Source of the DNA: Cylindrobasidium torrendii FP15055 ss-10
Lineage: Eukaryota > Basidiomycota > Agaricomycetes > Agaricales > Physalacriaceae
Length of the DNA: 64,000 nucleotides
Assembly (NCBI GenBank): GCA_000934385.1
Contig: KN880439.1
Coordinates: 1 to 64,000, forward strand
Reading direction: 5' to 3'
Shown here: positions 10,341 to 22,457 of the stretch, piece after piece
Layout: every line of letters begins with the position of its first letter
How positions within the stretch are numbered: the first letter of the stretch is position 1
The notes under the pieces: generated by a model
The model's input: the letters and a program-made list of their open reading frames with translations, nothing else
What the model was told of the DNA's origin: nothing
Databases searched by the model: none
Translations under genes and position numbers: made by a program

Positions 10341-12126
10341 ATGGACCGATTTATGAACAAAGTGAAGGGGAAGATCCAGAAGACAATGGATCAGATAGAG
10401 CGCGAGCTCACAGGCGGAGACAGCGCAGTCGTGCCATCTGGTGGGCCGCCGATCCCGCTCGACTTGAACAATCCTGCCACCTTCTTTCGCTACCGCAAGC
10501 AGCGCGGAGTCAATCTAGGTATGTCATTTCGAGCTTCCTCCCTCTACTACGTTTTATATCTAAGCTCAGGCTCGTGGTTTGTCCTCGAAAGATGGATTTC
10601 CGAGGCGCCATTTCGCGAAGCCAAGGCGCCCGGTCAGAGTGACCTGGACGTAGCCAAGGGCTCTAACGCGAAGTCTATCCTTGAGCAGCACTGGGATACG
10701 TGGATCACCGAGCCTGACTGGCAGTTCCTCGCAGAGAAAGGTGTCAACACCGTGCGTTTGCCTGTGCGTACTTCAATTTCCAGGCTACAAGCTAGGTGTT
10801 AAGCGTAAGCCCATAGATTGGCTACTATCATCTCTGTGGGGCTGAGCGGGGTGTACTTGAGAGAACACACTTCGAAGATCACTACGATGTGTTCTCTGGA
10901 GCTTGGCCTCGCATCGTGGCAGCCTTGGAAACTGCGCAGCGCTACGGAATGGGCGTCCTTTTGGGTCAGGTCTTCCCTTAGGAAATACTTCATCTTGATG
11001 TTGACACACTGTCCAGATCTTCATGCTGCTCCAGGCAAACAAAATCATGATTCCCATGGTGGAACGTCGAAGGACCCCGAGTTCTTCCACAAGTCGCGTC
11101 ACCGTGACCACACCATAACCGTGCTACTGACCCTTATTCGACTGTTGGGCAACCGCTATCCACACATCGTTGGAATTGAATTACTCAATGAACCAGCGCC
11201 TCCCTCAGATGGCGACCTCAAGAGCTGGTACAGCGAGGCTATCCGTGCCATCTCCGCTGTTGACCCGACAATCCCGCTCTACCTCGGCGAATGTTGGCAG
11301 ACAGAGAATTACGCCGGATGGATGAAGTCGATCCAGCCAGGCGTGCCCAACATGTTAGTTCTGGATCATCATCTGTATCGGTGCTTCACGGGCGAAGATA
11401 CACAAACACCTGCAGACGACCACGCAGGACGGTTGCGCGATCCTAATAACGCTACTCCTCAGTTGTTTGGTCGCGTTGGTTCGTCCATGGTAATAGGCGA
11501 GTGGTCTGCGGCGCTCAATCCTGGGAGTATCAAGTACGACAACGACAAGGAGCACAGAGTGTTTGCGAACGCTCAGTACGAGCTATACGAAAGGACCTGT
11601 GCAGGATTCTTCTTCTGGACGTATAAGAAGGGAGAGGGATGGGACAATGGGTGGAGCTTCAGGGATGTGCAGAGGAGCGAAGTGCTGCCTTCCTGGATAG
11701 GTGGCATGCGGGGTCGTATTCCTCCGGACGGGAGCGACGCGCAGAGGCGAGATGCGGCAGGGCATGCAGCCACGGGTCAGTTGATAGGTTTCTTTGGTAT
11801 CGCTCGTAGCTCATAAATCGTCAAGCATCTCATTCTGGTTATTGGTCCACCCAATCTGGCAACTACAACTTCGCGCGCTTTGGTGAAGGATTCTTCATGG
11901 GCTGGAACGACTCCTACGCGTTCTTCCGGTCAGTGCCAATTGGAGCTCCAGTCCCCGAGATTGGCTTCAGGGCTGAGTGGGCGAGGAGACGCAGTGGAGA
12001 CGGATACTGGGAATTCGGTGAGCTTCCTCTCATTATGAGGAACACGTTTCTGACCATACCACAGAGCATGGATTCAACCAAGGCGCTGATGCTGCCCGGC
12101 ATGATTATGCCTCCAATTACTGTTGA
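10341..12126 (+). CDS. GH5 glycoside hydrolase, exo-beta-1,3-glucanase-like, no signal peptide
   Basis: Retaining beta-glucosidase fold, expected to act on beta-1,3-glucan or related beta-glucosides. The core starts at FRYRKQRGVNLG, then SWFVLERW and WITEPDWQFLAEKGVNTVRLP|IGYYHLCG. The acid/base Glu is in GIELLNEP and the nucleophile Glu in MVIGEWSAAL. YGMGVLLDLHAAPGKQN is restored by splicing at about 10970-11022. The C-terminal extension (SGNYNFARFGEGFFMGWND, then RAEWARRR, then EHGFNQGADAARHDY) needs two more introns (about 11771-11820 and 12018-12064). The N-terminus (MDRFMNKVKGKIQKTMDQI) is amphipathic and has no secretion signal, unlike wall-degrading GH5 enzymes, so a cytosolic or membrane-surface substrate is possible. 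Confidence 0.88.
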
Positions 12127-12412
12127 ATCTTTACATAGTTGGTAGCCGCCAGTACTAGCATTTCCCTGGTAGTTACATCAATCAAGCCTCCATATGAGAT
12201 ATAATGAGGACTGTTAAAAGCACGGAATACTGATTCACAGGCGAATGCCACTCGAGCTTTAAAGAACAGTGCCATGCGCCCGATCGTGCTTATGTCATTG
12301 CCCGCCCGGTCTGAACCGGAATTGGCCTGCGTCTGCTCATCCAGTTTCCATCTTCTTGTGAGGCACTTGCTGGCCCTTTGCACTCCCGGAACTAAATCAG
12401 AAATCAGACACT

Positions 12413-13193
12413 ATGGCCTCCAAAGCAGCGGCAGCGGCAGTGGTTTGTAACGGTTGACAGCAGGAGAGCAGGATGACCGATTTTGCTTGTAGGACTTCAC
12501 CCGCGTGTACACCACTCTCGGTCTCGGCAAGGGTGTGTACCGTTGACGAAGCAGTTTTGAGTACATGGGAGCTCAATGAGTGATACAGAGACCGTCGCAT
12601 CTCTTCAGGCGTTCCGCAAAAGGAACATGGAGGCGCAACAGTTGGCCGGTACCTACGCCCAGCAACCAACCACCATCGACTTTGCACACTACCGTTCGCT
12701 CTTGAAGAATACGGCGGTCATTGACGAGGCGGAGAAGATTCTTAAGGAGTTCAAGCCGGTGACCTACGATGTTGCGGGACAAGTGAAGGCTATCGAGGCG
12801 TTCGAGGCCAAGGCGGTGCGTTGTACAGGCTAGCAGAATCTGACAGTCACTTACTATGAGGAAGACCGCTGCTGCCAAGGATACCGAGGCGAAGATTGAG
12901 GTTGAGCTCAAGGAACTTGCGGCCACCCTCGCTAACATTGAGGGCGCCCGTCCCTTTGACCAGCTTACCGTACGCCATCCTCCACATCCCCACATAGATC
13001 GTGTGCTAAATGATGCTCCAGGCAATGGATGTCGGCGAGGCTCACCCACGTCTCATCGAAGTTGTTGAGAACATGGTCAAGAAGGGCAAGTGGACCGTAC
13101 CTGGTGCGTCAAATCCCTTCAGTTTACAAGCAGCATTTCAACTCATCATTCCCAGGCTACAAGGAGAAGTTCGGAGACCTCAACGTCATGTAA
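12413..13193 (+). CDS. ATP7: Mitochondrial ATP synthase subunit d
   Basis: Peripheral-stalk subunit of F1Fo ATP synthase in the inner mitochondrial membrane. The short first exon encodes MASKAAAAAV, joined to DFTRVYTTLGLGK and then ETVASLQAFRKRN. Further family segments are TIDFAHYRSLLKN, VIDEAEKILKEFKPVTYDV, AKIEVELKELAATLANIEGA and RPFDQLT. The end is HPRLIEVVENMVKKGKWTVPGYKEKF...NVM. About five short introns give some 170 residues, the family's usual length. Confidence 0.94.
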
Positions 13194-14016
13194 TTTTCTG
13201 TCGCCATACTAGAATACATAAACCTGAAGCTCATCCACCAATGCTTCCCGGAGTTATTCTGCGTGCCAATTCTCGGTGCCGTATATGTCGATATCAACTG
13301 CCGTTTCTTTTACATGCCTCTACTACGCCTGTGAAAGACATGGTCACATGGGCAGGTTGTCCGTCGTCATCAAGTTGGCAATGATGGGTACCGAGTGAAG
13401 GAAGAGTTTTGACCGAGTGCACAATCGTTCTTGACATGGGGTTCGCGTGCGGCGGCGTATACCTTGAGTTGCAAAGGGACACGGGGGATATACGACCGAA
13501 ATTTTGAAAGCGATGAATCAAAGGGTGTAACGCCAGACCAGGAAGGATTGTACGCACAGATGCCTGGGACACTTGGCTAACGCACGCTCTCTGTGGTTTG
13601 CTCATGCATTATGCCTATGTAGGCGAAGGCCTTTATGGTCGACAGCAAATTATTGCTAGAGGGAAATGCCTACCATGCATTCCGTGCGTGCTACCAGAAA
13701 TAAGCCTCCTCGGATTGAGACTGTACTTTGTCAGTAATCATGCTGGTCGATTCAGCGTGCACGGCATTGGAAACACCAGGGTTATGGGGTAGTAAGATCA
13801 TATCCGGTGTAGACATTATCGTCAACAGAAGACTAGAAAATAATGCATCCTATAACGCATGGACATACGTATGCTAAGTGGGAAAAGGCGCACAAATACA
13901 CTACGGTACACTGAATGAAGAAGGAGAGAGAAAAGAATGAAGCGACATAGAAGCAAAAAACAATAAATACTATGCATAACCACCCTGCGAAGCCTCCCAG
14001 ACGATCATGCACGCCC
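13194..14016. other. Convergent intergenic region, nothing specific seen
   Basis: It holds the 3' ends of ATP7 (rightward) and of the Ser/Pro-rich gene (leftward). The AT-rich part at 13900-13975 is probably the latter's polyadenylation region. No supported gene. Confidence 0.45.
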
Positions 14017-15441
14017 TTAAAGAGATGATGCCAGCTCCTTCTCCTCCTGTGGGGTTGGTGCGGGTAGTGGAGTGTCTTCTGGTAGCGCCAGTTCGATGGC
14101 AGAGCGCACGGTCTCAGCGGACTCGTGCCTTTCGACAATGACCGGGATGGCCAACGCCTCGCTCTTCGGCGTGGGCTCTGGGGCGTCCACTGGCTCATCC
14201 AACTCGACCTCCGTTCCCATTGCACTACCGTCCTTGTCGTTATCAAACATCTCCATATCACTCAGCGCCCCGGTGCGCACAGAATTCGAAGTCCAAAGAC
14301 TGCGTTCCCGGGCCAAAGAGGGCGACCCAAGCTGAATCCGTGCGCTCCAGCGGCTGACCTCACTTTCCCAGCTACCGCGGCGAGAGCTTCGAGGTCGCAG
14401 AGCCCGTACACTGGCGTCAACATCCCGTTCATCTAGTCCATCATCGCCGAGTGGAAATTGACTGGCGCTTTCACTGCCGCCGTACTGTGAGTACGCGTCG
14501 GTGGGACCTAGGGCTGAGGGCGGCGCTGACCCAGTGCCCGGCGTGATAGCACCTGGCCGTAAACTAGGGTGTGCATAAGCCGATGACGCCAACGTCAGCA
14601 TCGACGCGTTATCGAGTGGAGGTGACGACGGCCGAGGGTTATTCCGTGGGTGGTGCGTCGTGTGCAAAGGTGCCTGCACGGACGGGAACAAACTATCCTG
14701 TCGTTCTCCTGTGGGGCTGGCAGATGGCGCCAAAGCTGAGAAGGTGACGGCAGAGACACCATTTGAAAGAGGGTTTGTCGCAGCCGAGGGTGTTCGCGCA
14801 TGACTGAACCTATACGAAGTCGGCGTGACAGGGGCCTGTGCAATATGCGCCATTCCGTTGCCGTGGAGGTCAATGCTGAGTAGTGTCGTTGGCTTTGTAC
14901 TGGCAGCGATACTCCGGAATGTGTGAGGATTTGAGAGGTACGAGGACGAGGAGCGTGATGGGGCTGGCGACGGTGGTGAGCTAGGCAGTATAGGCCGCAT
15001 TGAGGCATCATCGTCCGCTTCCAGCGCGCTCGTTGGTGACCACATAGAATCGCGTGCAACGGAAGATCGGTCGTCCGTCGTCGATGCAAGGTCGGCCTCC
15101 ATGGAGTGCATCGAGTCTGAGTCGGCATTGAGAGATATTGTGGTCCGCCGTTGCGAGGCATCGGTAACCGATGGTTGGAACTGTGTGGGGACTGATCTAG
15201 TCGTTTGCCGCAAGGGGATGGGTGAGTTGTTGCTCCCTTTATCCGCCCCGTGAGTGCTGTCCCGTCTGGAGCGCACGGTGCCAGCTATTTTCCGCTGAAA
15301 CCAGTGCAGAAGAGGTTTGCTGGCGCGCGCCGTTAACTTCTTCTGATGCGGTAAATGCGAGGGCGCATGGTGCTGTCGTTGCTTGGTGGTCTCCCGGTTG
15401 GTGGCGGTGGGCGGGGAAGGGGGCGCAGAGATTGCAGACAT
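14017..15441 (-). CDS. Ser/Pro/Thr-rich hypothetical protein, largely disordered
   Basis: A single uninterrupted frame of 474 codons from the ATG at 15441 (MSAISAPPSPPTATN). The open frame continues upstream to about 15549 but without another ATG. The only ordered-looking part is near residues 30-60: LTARASKPLLHWFQRKIAGT then VRSRR, a basic amphipathic stretch that I believe recurs in Agaricomycete unknowns. The remainder is rich in Ser, Pro and Thr, with scattered possible phosphorylation sites (SPPSPAPSRSSSSYLS). The C-terminal third is acidic (EMFDNDKDGS, VELDEPVDAPEP). No enzyme motif is seen; a regulatory or scaffold role is only a guess. Confidence 0.75.
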   Translation of the reverse strand: MSAISAPPSPPTATNRETTKQRQHHAPSHLPHQKKLTARASKPLLHWFQRKIAGTVRSRRDSTHGADKGSNNSPIPLRQTTRSVPTQFQPSVTDASQRRTTISLNADSDSMHSMEADLASTTDDRSSVARDSMWSPTSALEADDDASMRPILPSSPPSPAPSRSSSSYLSNPHTFRSIAASTKPTTLLSIDLHGNGMAHIAQAPVTPTSYRFSHARTPSAATNPLSNGVSAVTFSALAPSASPTGERQDSLFPSVQAPLHTTHHPRNNPRPSSPPLDNASMLTLASSAYAHPSLRPGAITPGTGSAPPSALGPTDAYSQYGGSESASQFPLGDDGLDERDVDASVRALRPRSSRRGSWESEVSRWSARIQLGSPSLARERSLWTSNSVRTGALSDMEMFDNDKDGSAMGTEVELDEPVDAPEPTPKSEALAIPVIVERHESAETVRSAIELALPEDTPLPAPTPQEEKELASSL

Positions 15442-17119
15442 CACAATAGGCCTGTGTAGACGAGATGGGGGATGAAAGGATGAAACGCTGGCTTTGGACT
15501 GCAATGCAACGGTCGCAGTGGTGGTGGAAGAGAGCAAAGCGGAGTCCACATGATCGAAGTTGGCACGTTGCTACGCCGAATGAACCGCGTGGGCAAAGCA
15601 AGAATCCTTGTTCAGTGGCACACGAGCTACACACAACACTCAGGCTTCCGTCAACCCTTGTTGCAATTGCCCGTTCTTAAGTGTGAGACCCTATAATTGC
15701 GCCGGTCTTTGTGACAAGATGAAATTGGAAAGCCCAAAAAAATTGCAGTGCTCGCCATGGTATACGAGCAGTGAGTTGCGTATTAGGACTCCGCGAAAAT
15801 GGATGACCTGTACGCAGTAGTGCTACTGCAGTACTGAGCAGCTGTTTTACTGAGCAACTACGCGTCTTCAGAGTAGACGCTGGCGTTTCAACTCAGGTCT
15901 TCTTAGTACAACATTCCAGCTAACGGTGTGCAATGATGGCAGCTAACTTACCACTATTGACACAAACGTGGGGGATGAGCTCGAATGCGCGATCACATCT
16001 TCGAGCCAGACGCAGTTAAACATTAATAGGCCTATAGTTGGATCCCGAACGCCGTCGATGCCAGGAGTACCTTCAGCGAGTCGAGCTTTGCCAATGCGTT
16101 GCCTTCTAAGCTCGTCGATATCGAGGCAGACAACCAAAAAGTCATTGGGGGATCTCTGAGTTTTTCTGTACTATTGGCGCTCGTTATTGTACGCACAAGC
16201 CATAGTAACCGTATGTTGCCCGAGCTTCCTTGAAGTACAATTCTCGCGCCATTTGAGTCATTTCCCACGTTTGCAATCCCGTGGGCTTCAATGATGATAG
16301 TAGAAGGAATGTTGGGCATATGCCCCCGTGTATCCCGGGCCTACCATAGCGCACTGGCCGCTGCATTATGCTGCCACGATTCAGATGCCCTTGAACTCCA
16401 AGACATGTATGTTCGACGATGCACTGAGAGTCGCAGTGACAACACTGTCGCTCGGAGGGCAACCTGTTCGACAGGTGGCATGGTGCACAAACTGAAGCTT
16501 ACATAACCCCAGTACGCCATAAGTAACCATCGTTCCAAAAGGAGGTGTTGGAGCTGGCCATTGTTATATAATCCGCAGCATGCTTGCTGTCAGACTTGGT
16601 CTGGCTCACAATGTGATGAGTGGGGGCAACTGCAGAGACAGTGGGTTTCTATAGTGTTTTACGCGTTTACGCACGAATCGCACCAGCTGTATAGATGCAG
16701 CCAGGATGCAGCCTGGAGTTTCGACGCAGCACAAGGCAACATTAAATTGACTGGATGATGTAGCTAGGTACGATCACTTTCAGTGATTGAGGGTCGTCAT
16801 TGCCGAGGGCTGCCGAAAACGGCCGAGAGGGTATCTTTAATAGTTTGCTCCACTACAGGAGCTCATTCGGTAGCAGAGCAACCCCAGAATGCTCCTCCAC
16901 GGATGTTTGAATTTTGACAGCTCAGAAAAATCGGCTCTGACGAAAAGAGGAGGGTTGGGTGAAAAATGACCTTTCCCCCCTTAAATCTGGTGGCATGCGG
17001 GTATATAGATGCCTTGACAACAGTTTTAAAAAGTCAAATCCACTTAAAAGTAACCCTGCTCAGCGCGTGCACGGGCTTAAGCCATAAAGAAGCCCACAAT
17101 TTTGACAGATTGGCTCGTC
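15442..17119. other. Long divergent intergenic region, no gene supported
   Basis: This holds promoters for the flanking genes. Overlapping minus-strand ORFs at 15943-16462 (for example one with AHGIANVGNDSNGARIVLQG) read somewhat protein-like, but they break between frames and match no family I know. They could be a decayed gene. Confidence 0.4.
17002..17008 (+). promoter_or_regulatory. Possible TATA box of the MscS-type channel gene
   Basis: TATATAG lies 118 bases before the first in-frame ATG (17120). Spacing and sequence fit a fungal TATA element; there is no other support. Confidence 0.3.
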
Positions 17120-20100
17120 ATGCAACAAGCCGGCGCCTCCGAGAGGTTCATGTCCACCTCCCAAGAGGAACTCCACCCTGCCTCTCCACCGTATCGTCCG
17201 CAGCCTTCCGCCTCTACTTCCAACTTCTTCACGCCCGCCACCGGTCCGCAAGACCAGACGTTACTGTACTCAGGCGAAAGTTACTTTCCGCCAAGTCCTG
17301 CGTACCGCTCAAGATCGCGCGTCGACGTGACCGACACAATGGCCGATGGACCAGGAGACAACGCGCACATTGGGGACGAGCATAGAACTGGCATCCAGAC
17401 CATACCAGTCAGGCCATCGGTTCATTATCCGAATGATACCAAGCCGCCTCCGACAATGGACCTGCCTTCGCCCATGCCGCCGTTCACGGCGCCACCACTC
17501 TCACGCACCTCTACATTCACAGACGACGAATACGACGATGACGATTACGACTGGAGCGGAGACGAGGACCTAGGGAACGAGGAGGCGAGATTCCAGGACA
17601 GAATGGGCGTCAAGAAGAAGCGCAAAGGTTGGGGGTTCAAGAGGTGAGCACCACTATTCATTTAACAATTCGGACATCTCCCCAGACGATGCCGTACAAT
17701 AGACATTGATCTAACGTGTTTTTAGAATTCTTACCTTGCTATTCTCGTCGCTCATCGGGTCTACCTTCCTTGCCGGCGTGATAGGTGCGTCTTCATTTGC
17801 GCGCTTCATCGCCTGAATTGGATACTCATACTTCACAGTCACTCCTGGTATCCTCATCCAATTTTTCTGGTACAAGAATAATCCTACCGACTACCGCTTA
17901 CGCGTCAAGCAGAATGTTCAGGTGCGTATTGTTGCCCAACGCCCGACTTCCGATTAATCGCTTTGACAGGCATGGACGTTCTGGGCCGCAGCAAACCTGA
18001 TAGTGTCATGGTGGCTTGCCCTCATTGTCGACCTCGTCCCTGTTGTATTCCGCTACCTTGTTATGGCTGCGTGGGGACATGTTTCCGAAACCATCAAGAC
18101 GCGTATAGAGCTATTCCAGTCAGTCAAGAACACTGTGAAGCCGCTGCTCTACGCAGCAAGTGGCTGGGTTAGCTGGGTCATCATCTTCGAGCACATCTAC
18201 AAACTGTACGACGCCGATGAAGACAATAGCCGCGAGCAGTACACCAACCGCGTCTACCAAGTCATCCAATTCCTATTCTTCTTCGCCCTTGTTGTCTGTA
18301 TCCAGAAGATGCTGTCTCATGCAATTGCGTTCTCATTCCACCGGACGGCTTTCAAGGATCGTCTTGATGTTCTCGCCGAGGCGCTGCCCGCTATCGAAAA
18401 GCTGCGCGACTACTCCCCTCCTAAGCATGCACGGCACCGATCGAACGGCTTCCGCACACCCGGCCTTACTCCCACGCTCGAGAAATCTGGATTCACCTGG
18501 AATGCGTCGAACAACGGACACGCAGATGAAGGCATGATGGCGGACACCGAGGATGCGGACCGTACGATGGTCAACACTGGAAAGAAGAACAAGACGCGCA
18601 GACGCATGCTCTTTTTCTCGTCCAAAGAACCCTCGCAGAGTTCTCTGGAGGCAGCCGAAATGGGTGTATTGCCGAACCGTCCAGCAGAATCACGCCCCGT
18701 GACCCCAGGCAGCACCGTCCATCGTTACCCTCCCGTCGATTCTCGTCGCTCGTCCGATTCCGATGCTATCAACGCACAGGAAACTATCGCGAGTGCGGCC
18801 AAGATGCTCAAGAGCGCTGTGCTTCACGACGCGCGCAATATCAAAGGAGATGATGCTAACGAGAAATCCCTTCTTTTGGGCGGCGGTGGCACCATCGACG
18901 AGGCTAAACATCTTGCTCGCAGCGTCTACACTAAGTTCCGACCCCATCATGCCGGAAGGAATTATCTCCTCCCCTCGGACTTCTACCCTGCTTTCCCGAC
19001 GCATGAGGCGGCCGAGGCGGCTTTCCGCGTCTTCGACAGTGATAACAATGGTGACATTTCTCGTGGTGAAATCAAGAGCACATTGGTCAAGGTTTACAAG
19101 GAACGTCGCTTTCTTGCACGTTCAATGCGCGATGTTGGTGCAGCTCTCAAGACGCTAGACCATATCCTCCTGTTTTTCGCCATGGTCATCCTCTTCTTCA
19201 TCAGTTTGAGTGTTTTCGGAGTCGAGGTTGGCGATAGTTTAACGAGTGTGTACACCCTCGGCATTGCTGCTTCCTTCATCTTCAAGACTGCCGCCTCCAA
19301 TGCATTTGATGCCATTATGTTTTTGTTTGTCACCCAGTACGTTTACTATTCGTATAATTCGGTTTCACCTGGCTCACGCAGTTTCCCAGCCCATTCGACA
19401 CTGGCGACCGGTGCTTCATTGACGACGAAAATCTGATAGTCAAAAAGATGGGCCTTTTTGCGACTGTTTTCACACGCGTCGACGGCACAGAGTCGTACTA
19501 TTTCAACAGCCAGCTCTTCAATAAATTCATGTACGTATGCGTTTTCGCGTCATATCCTCCTCTCACCTTGACTCTCCTTCCAGTACCAATGTACGGCGCA
19601 GCGATGTATGTGTTTTGCTTTTCTGCATGACACTTACTGACTAGCGATCCAGAAAATGTTCGAAAATTGCACGATTCAAGTCGCATGGACCACTCCGCTG
19701 GAGAAATTAGACGAACTTGAGCGTTGCATGAACGATTGGTTGCAAACAGAGGAGAACCGCTGGTTCGCACCGGCGACGTCGCTCGTCCTCCAGCACATTG
19801 ACTATCAACGATATCTCGAGATCACCATCGGGTGCCTCCATAATGGGTGCGTCAAACTCGACCCTGTTTCCTGTCCATGGCCTAACCATTCTGCCTAGGA
19901 CGTGGCAAGATTGGGGTCTCCGATGCGCGCGAAAGACCGCGTTCCATGCCGCAGTCCAATACTTCTGCCGCCAGATTGGAATTGTAGGATATGAGGCCCC
20001 TCTCCCGATTGTTTATGGAGACCCGGACACATTGGTCTACCAGCCGCCTTCGCCGGGTGCTGGTGGAGACGAAGACACACCTTATGACGGCCTTGATGGC

Positions 20101-20259
20101 GGGGCTTCAAGGGACCACTTGGACAAGGTCAACGACGTTGCGACTGCGCCTGCAAAACCAACTTTAGGCTTCCTTCCACCAGCGACATCTCGGAATGGTG
20201 GGAATATGCGCCAGCGCAAGCATAGTCGTAAAGCCATCCTTCGTGCCATGGATGGTTGA
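17120..20259 (+). CDS. EF-hand MscS-type mechanosensitive ion channel (Msy1/Msy2-like)
   Basis: Fungal MscS-like channels of this architecture sit in the ER and respond to hypo-osmotic swelling through calcium. The N-terminal 170 residues are disordered and end in an acidic run (DDEYDDDDYDWSGDEDLGNE) and a basic GVKKKRKGWGFKR. Membrane helices follow (LTLLFSSLIGSTFLAGVI, NLIVSWWLALIVDLVPVV, YQVIQFLFFFALVVC). An EF-hand loop, DSDNNGDISRGE, precedes the pore helices (LLFFAMVILFFISLSVFG, IAASFIFKTAASNAFDAIMF). The MscS word HPFDTGDRCF is restored across an intron near 19338-19387. A Ser/Pro-rich tail ends at 20259. ATG 17120 is the first in frame; a second at 17150 (MSTSQEELH) is equally plausible. 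Confidence 0.92.
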
Positions 20260-20727
20260 CCGGGCCTTTCATTTACGACTTATTCTCTTGTAATATGCTT
20301 TCATGCTCTCTGTGGTGATAAATGACCTTCTCTTCCTTCAACACGTTGCTCCGTTGTTTCAGCAATCCACTTCCCAGTGGTTTCTTAACCCACTGCGTGG
20401 GGCCTTCACATACTCAAACATACATCTACATAGCTATAGAGACATACGATTTAAGTAATATATTGCATACAACAGCACGCTGTTGTACAATCAGAGCACA
20501 CGTGCAACTGCCCCGTCTGAAGCCTCCTCGCACCCTACATTGCCTAAACCCTGCATGAATTTAGAATCGAACGTTGATGGAGGACGTCCGACTGATGCGA
20601 CAGCTGCGCCAATCTGTGAAGTGCTCTGCCAGCTGCAGGTTGACATCTCACGAACATCGCCGACACATTGGTTTCCGAAGGGACTGATGTTCGAGCAGTA
20701 GTATACAAATACGTTGATTTCTCAGAG
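20260..20727. other. Convergent intergenic region
   Basis: This holds the 3' ends of the channel gene and the LVIVD-repeat gene. The AT-rich part at 20420-20470 contains ATACATA-like words typical of fungal 3' processing. No gene seen. Confidence 0.45.
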
Positions 20728-22457
20728 TTAACTACCAGTATATTTGACCACAAAAGCTTGAACACAATCAGCTTAGCAGAAGGACACATTCACGAGAAGA
20801 CTTACCACCACGCTCAATGGTGTTGATCACAACATGCCCGCTAGCAAAGAGTCCGTAGCTAGACCACGTACCCAGGAAGTCAACGACGCCTCCGTCTTCC
20901 AGATCATCATCTTCAGGGTATATGTCGAAGAAGCCAATCTCTTTCACACCGCCGCCCGTGGGGTCCAAAGGAATGGATGTTATGTCGAGTACGCGGAGGC
21001 CGGTGCCGTAATTGCTTTGGTATACCAAGCCGTCTTTTGTGTACTGCGTGTGGTCGATGCCGCGCACGGCACTCTTGTAGTGGCCTGAGAGCGTTGGATT
21101 CTCGAGGTCCCGGATGTCAATGATATATGTGATAGCATGTCCATCAGAGGAAAATGTGGTGTGGTCCCACTCATCGTACTCATCATCAACGAGCAGGTAC
21201 TCTTGATTCTCAGTGTCAGTCACCCAGCCTTGGTGAATGTAGCTAGATTGTTCCGCAATCAGCCTTTGCACCGATCTGGTAGTCGTGGTACATACGCAGC
21301 GCCTTCGTAGCTCATCCGAGAAATAATGGTCCCATTCGCCTTGTTAGTTACGTTGTATCTATCTAGATGTGAGATGGAATATACAGAGACAAAGATGAGA
21401 ACACACATAGTCAGAGTATCCTCGTTGAAGCCATAGCACACATCTTCCCCAACATAGCGCGCGTCCGGGCCCTTGTATATGATGCACTGTGCATCGTGGA
21501 TGTAGCCGTCGTCGGCCTGGTATCCCGCGAGCACGGGGTTCTTGGGGTCCTCAAGGTCAATGAAAACAAGGCCTCCTTTGAATCGGCTGCTACGGGGCTG
21601 CGAACCAACAGATACAGCATAGTTGAGTTCCGAGTTGACCACGATGTTATGGGTGCGACCAAGAGGAAGCTCTAACGTGGTGTCAGTGCGGTCTCAAGAA
21701 ACTCATGAGTTACAGGACAACGTACGGTCGAAGAGGGATTCAATATCATCCAACGGGTGGAAGGTCTTTGGTTTTTCTCCCTCTGCGACTTCCAGGAGCT
21801 TTTTCATGTCGAATATTTGGACATGGTGGCCCTCAGCCTCCGACCCTATGACAGCTAAGTCATTCATGACACGAAGTTCTGCACTCAGTGTTAGTATTTT
21901 AACGCGACGTAAAGGAAAGCGAAAGAACATACCGCGCCAGGCAGACGGCTCGACACCGTCTGGCTGAGGTAGGCGACCAATGTAGTCGAGTTTTCCCTCA
22001 GGTGTAACCTCGGCGAACGCCGCACCGTCAGCCTGCCCGATTGCAATGTACTCCCTCCCATCCTTCGCCGTCCACCCCCACGATGAGCTGCCTCTTCCCT
22101 CAGCCGAGCCCAAATCTCGAGAAAGAACGTAAGCTTGAGGCTGTTGGCGACGGGAAGATGAACTATACCAGCATGTGTTGCAAAATACAACAGGTCGAAG
22201 TTACTGCATTGGAACTCATTGGCATAGCCATTTACACAAGGGACGCGTTCCGACACCGTCGAGTTGCTGTACATCGCACTCGCGTACTCGCCAGCTTGTT
22301 GACGCATAGCGTAGCGGCCCATCTTCAAGCTCATAAGGTCGTTGTGCACCTGTCCAGAGGTGTACTCGGGGCGTGGGTTGGGGTTCTGGAACGTCCTGAA
22401 GGAGAGCGCAGTGTTGGCCATTGCGAGCAATACGGCGAATGCAGCGTTGATTTCCAT
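20728..22457 (-). CDS. Secreted LVIVD-repeat / choice-of-anchor-B type protein
   Basis: The N-terminus MEINAAFAVLLAMANTALS is a signal peptide. Beta-propeller-like repeats follow, each with a xxxDIxDxxxP pattern: VQIFDMKKLLE, LVFIDLEDPKNPVLAGYQ, TYIIDIRDLENPTLSGHY and LRVLDITSIPLD. Other conserved parts are SSSWGWTAKDGREYIAIGQ, GRTHNIVVNSELNYAVSVGS, ADDGYIHDAQCIIYKGPD and VHQGWVTDTENQEYLLVDDE. The ORF appears to end at 20768, but a GTAAGT donor just before leads, after a 49-base intron, to AFVVKYTGS and a stop at 20728, which is a better family-like end. Two Cys pairs flank the first domain (CVNGYANEFQC). The family's function is not known; it is probably extracellular. Confidence 0.85.
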
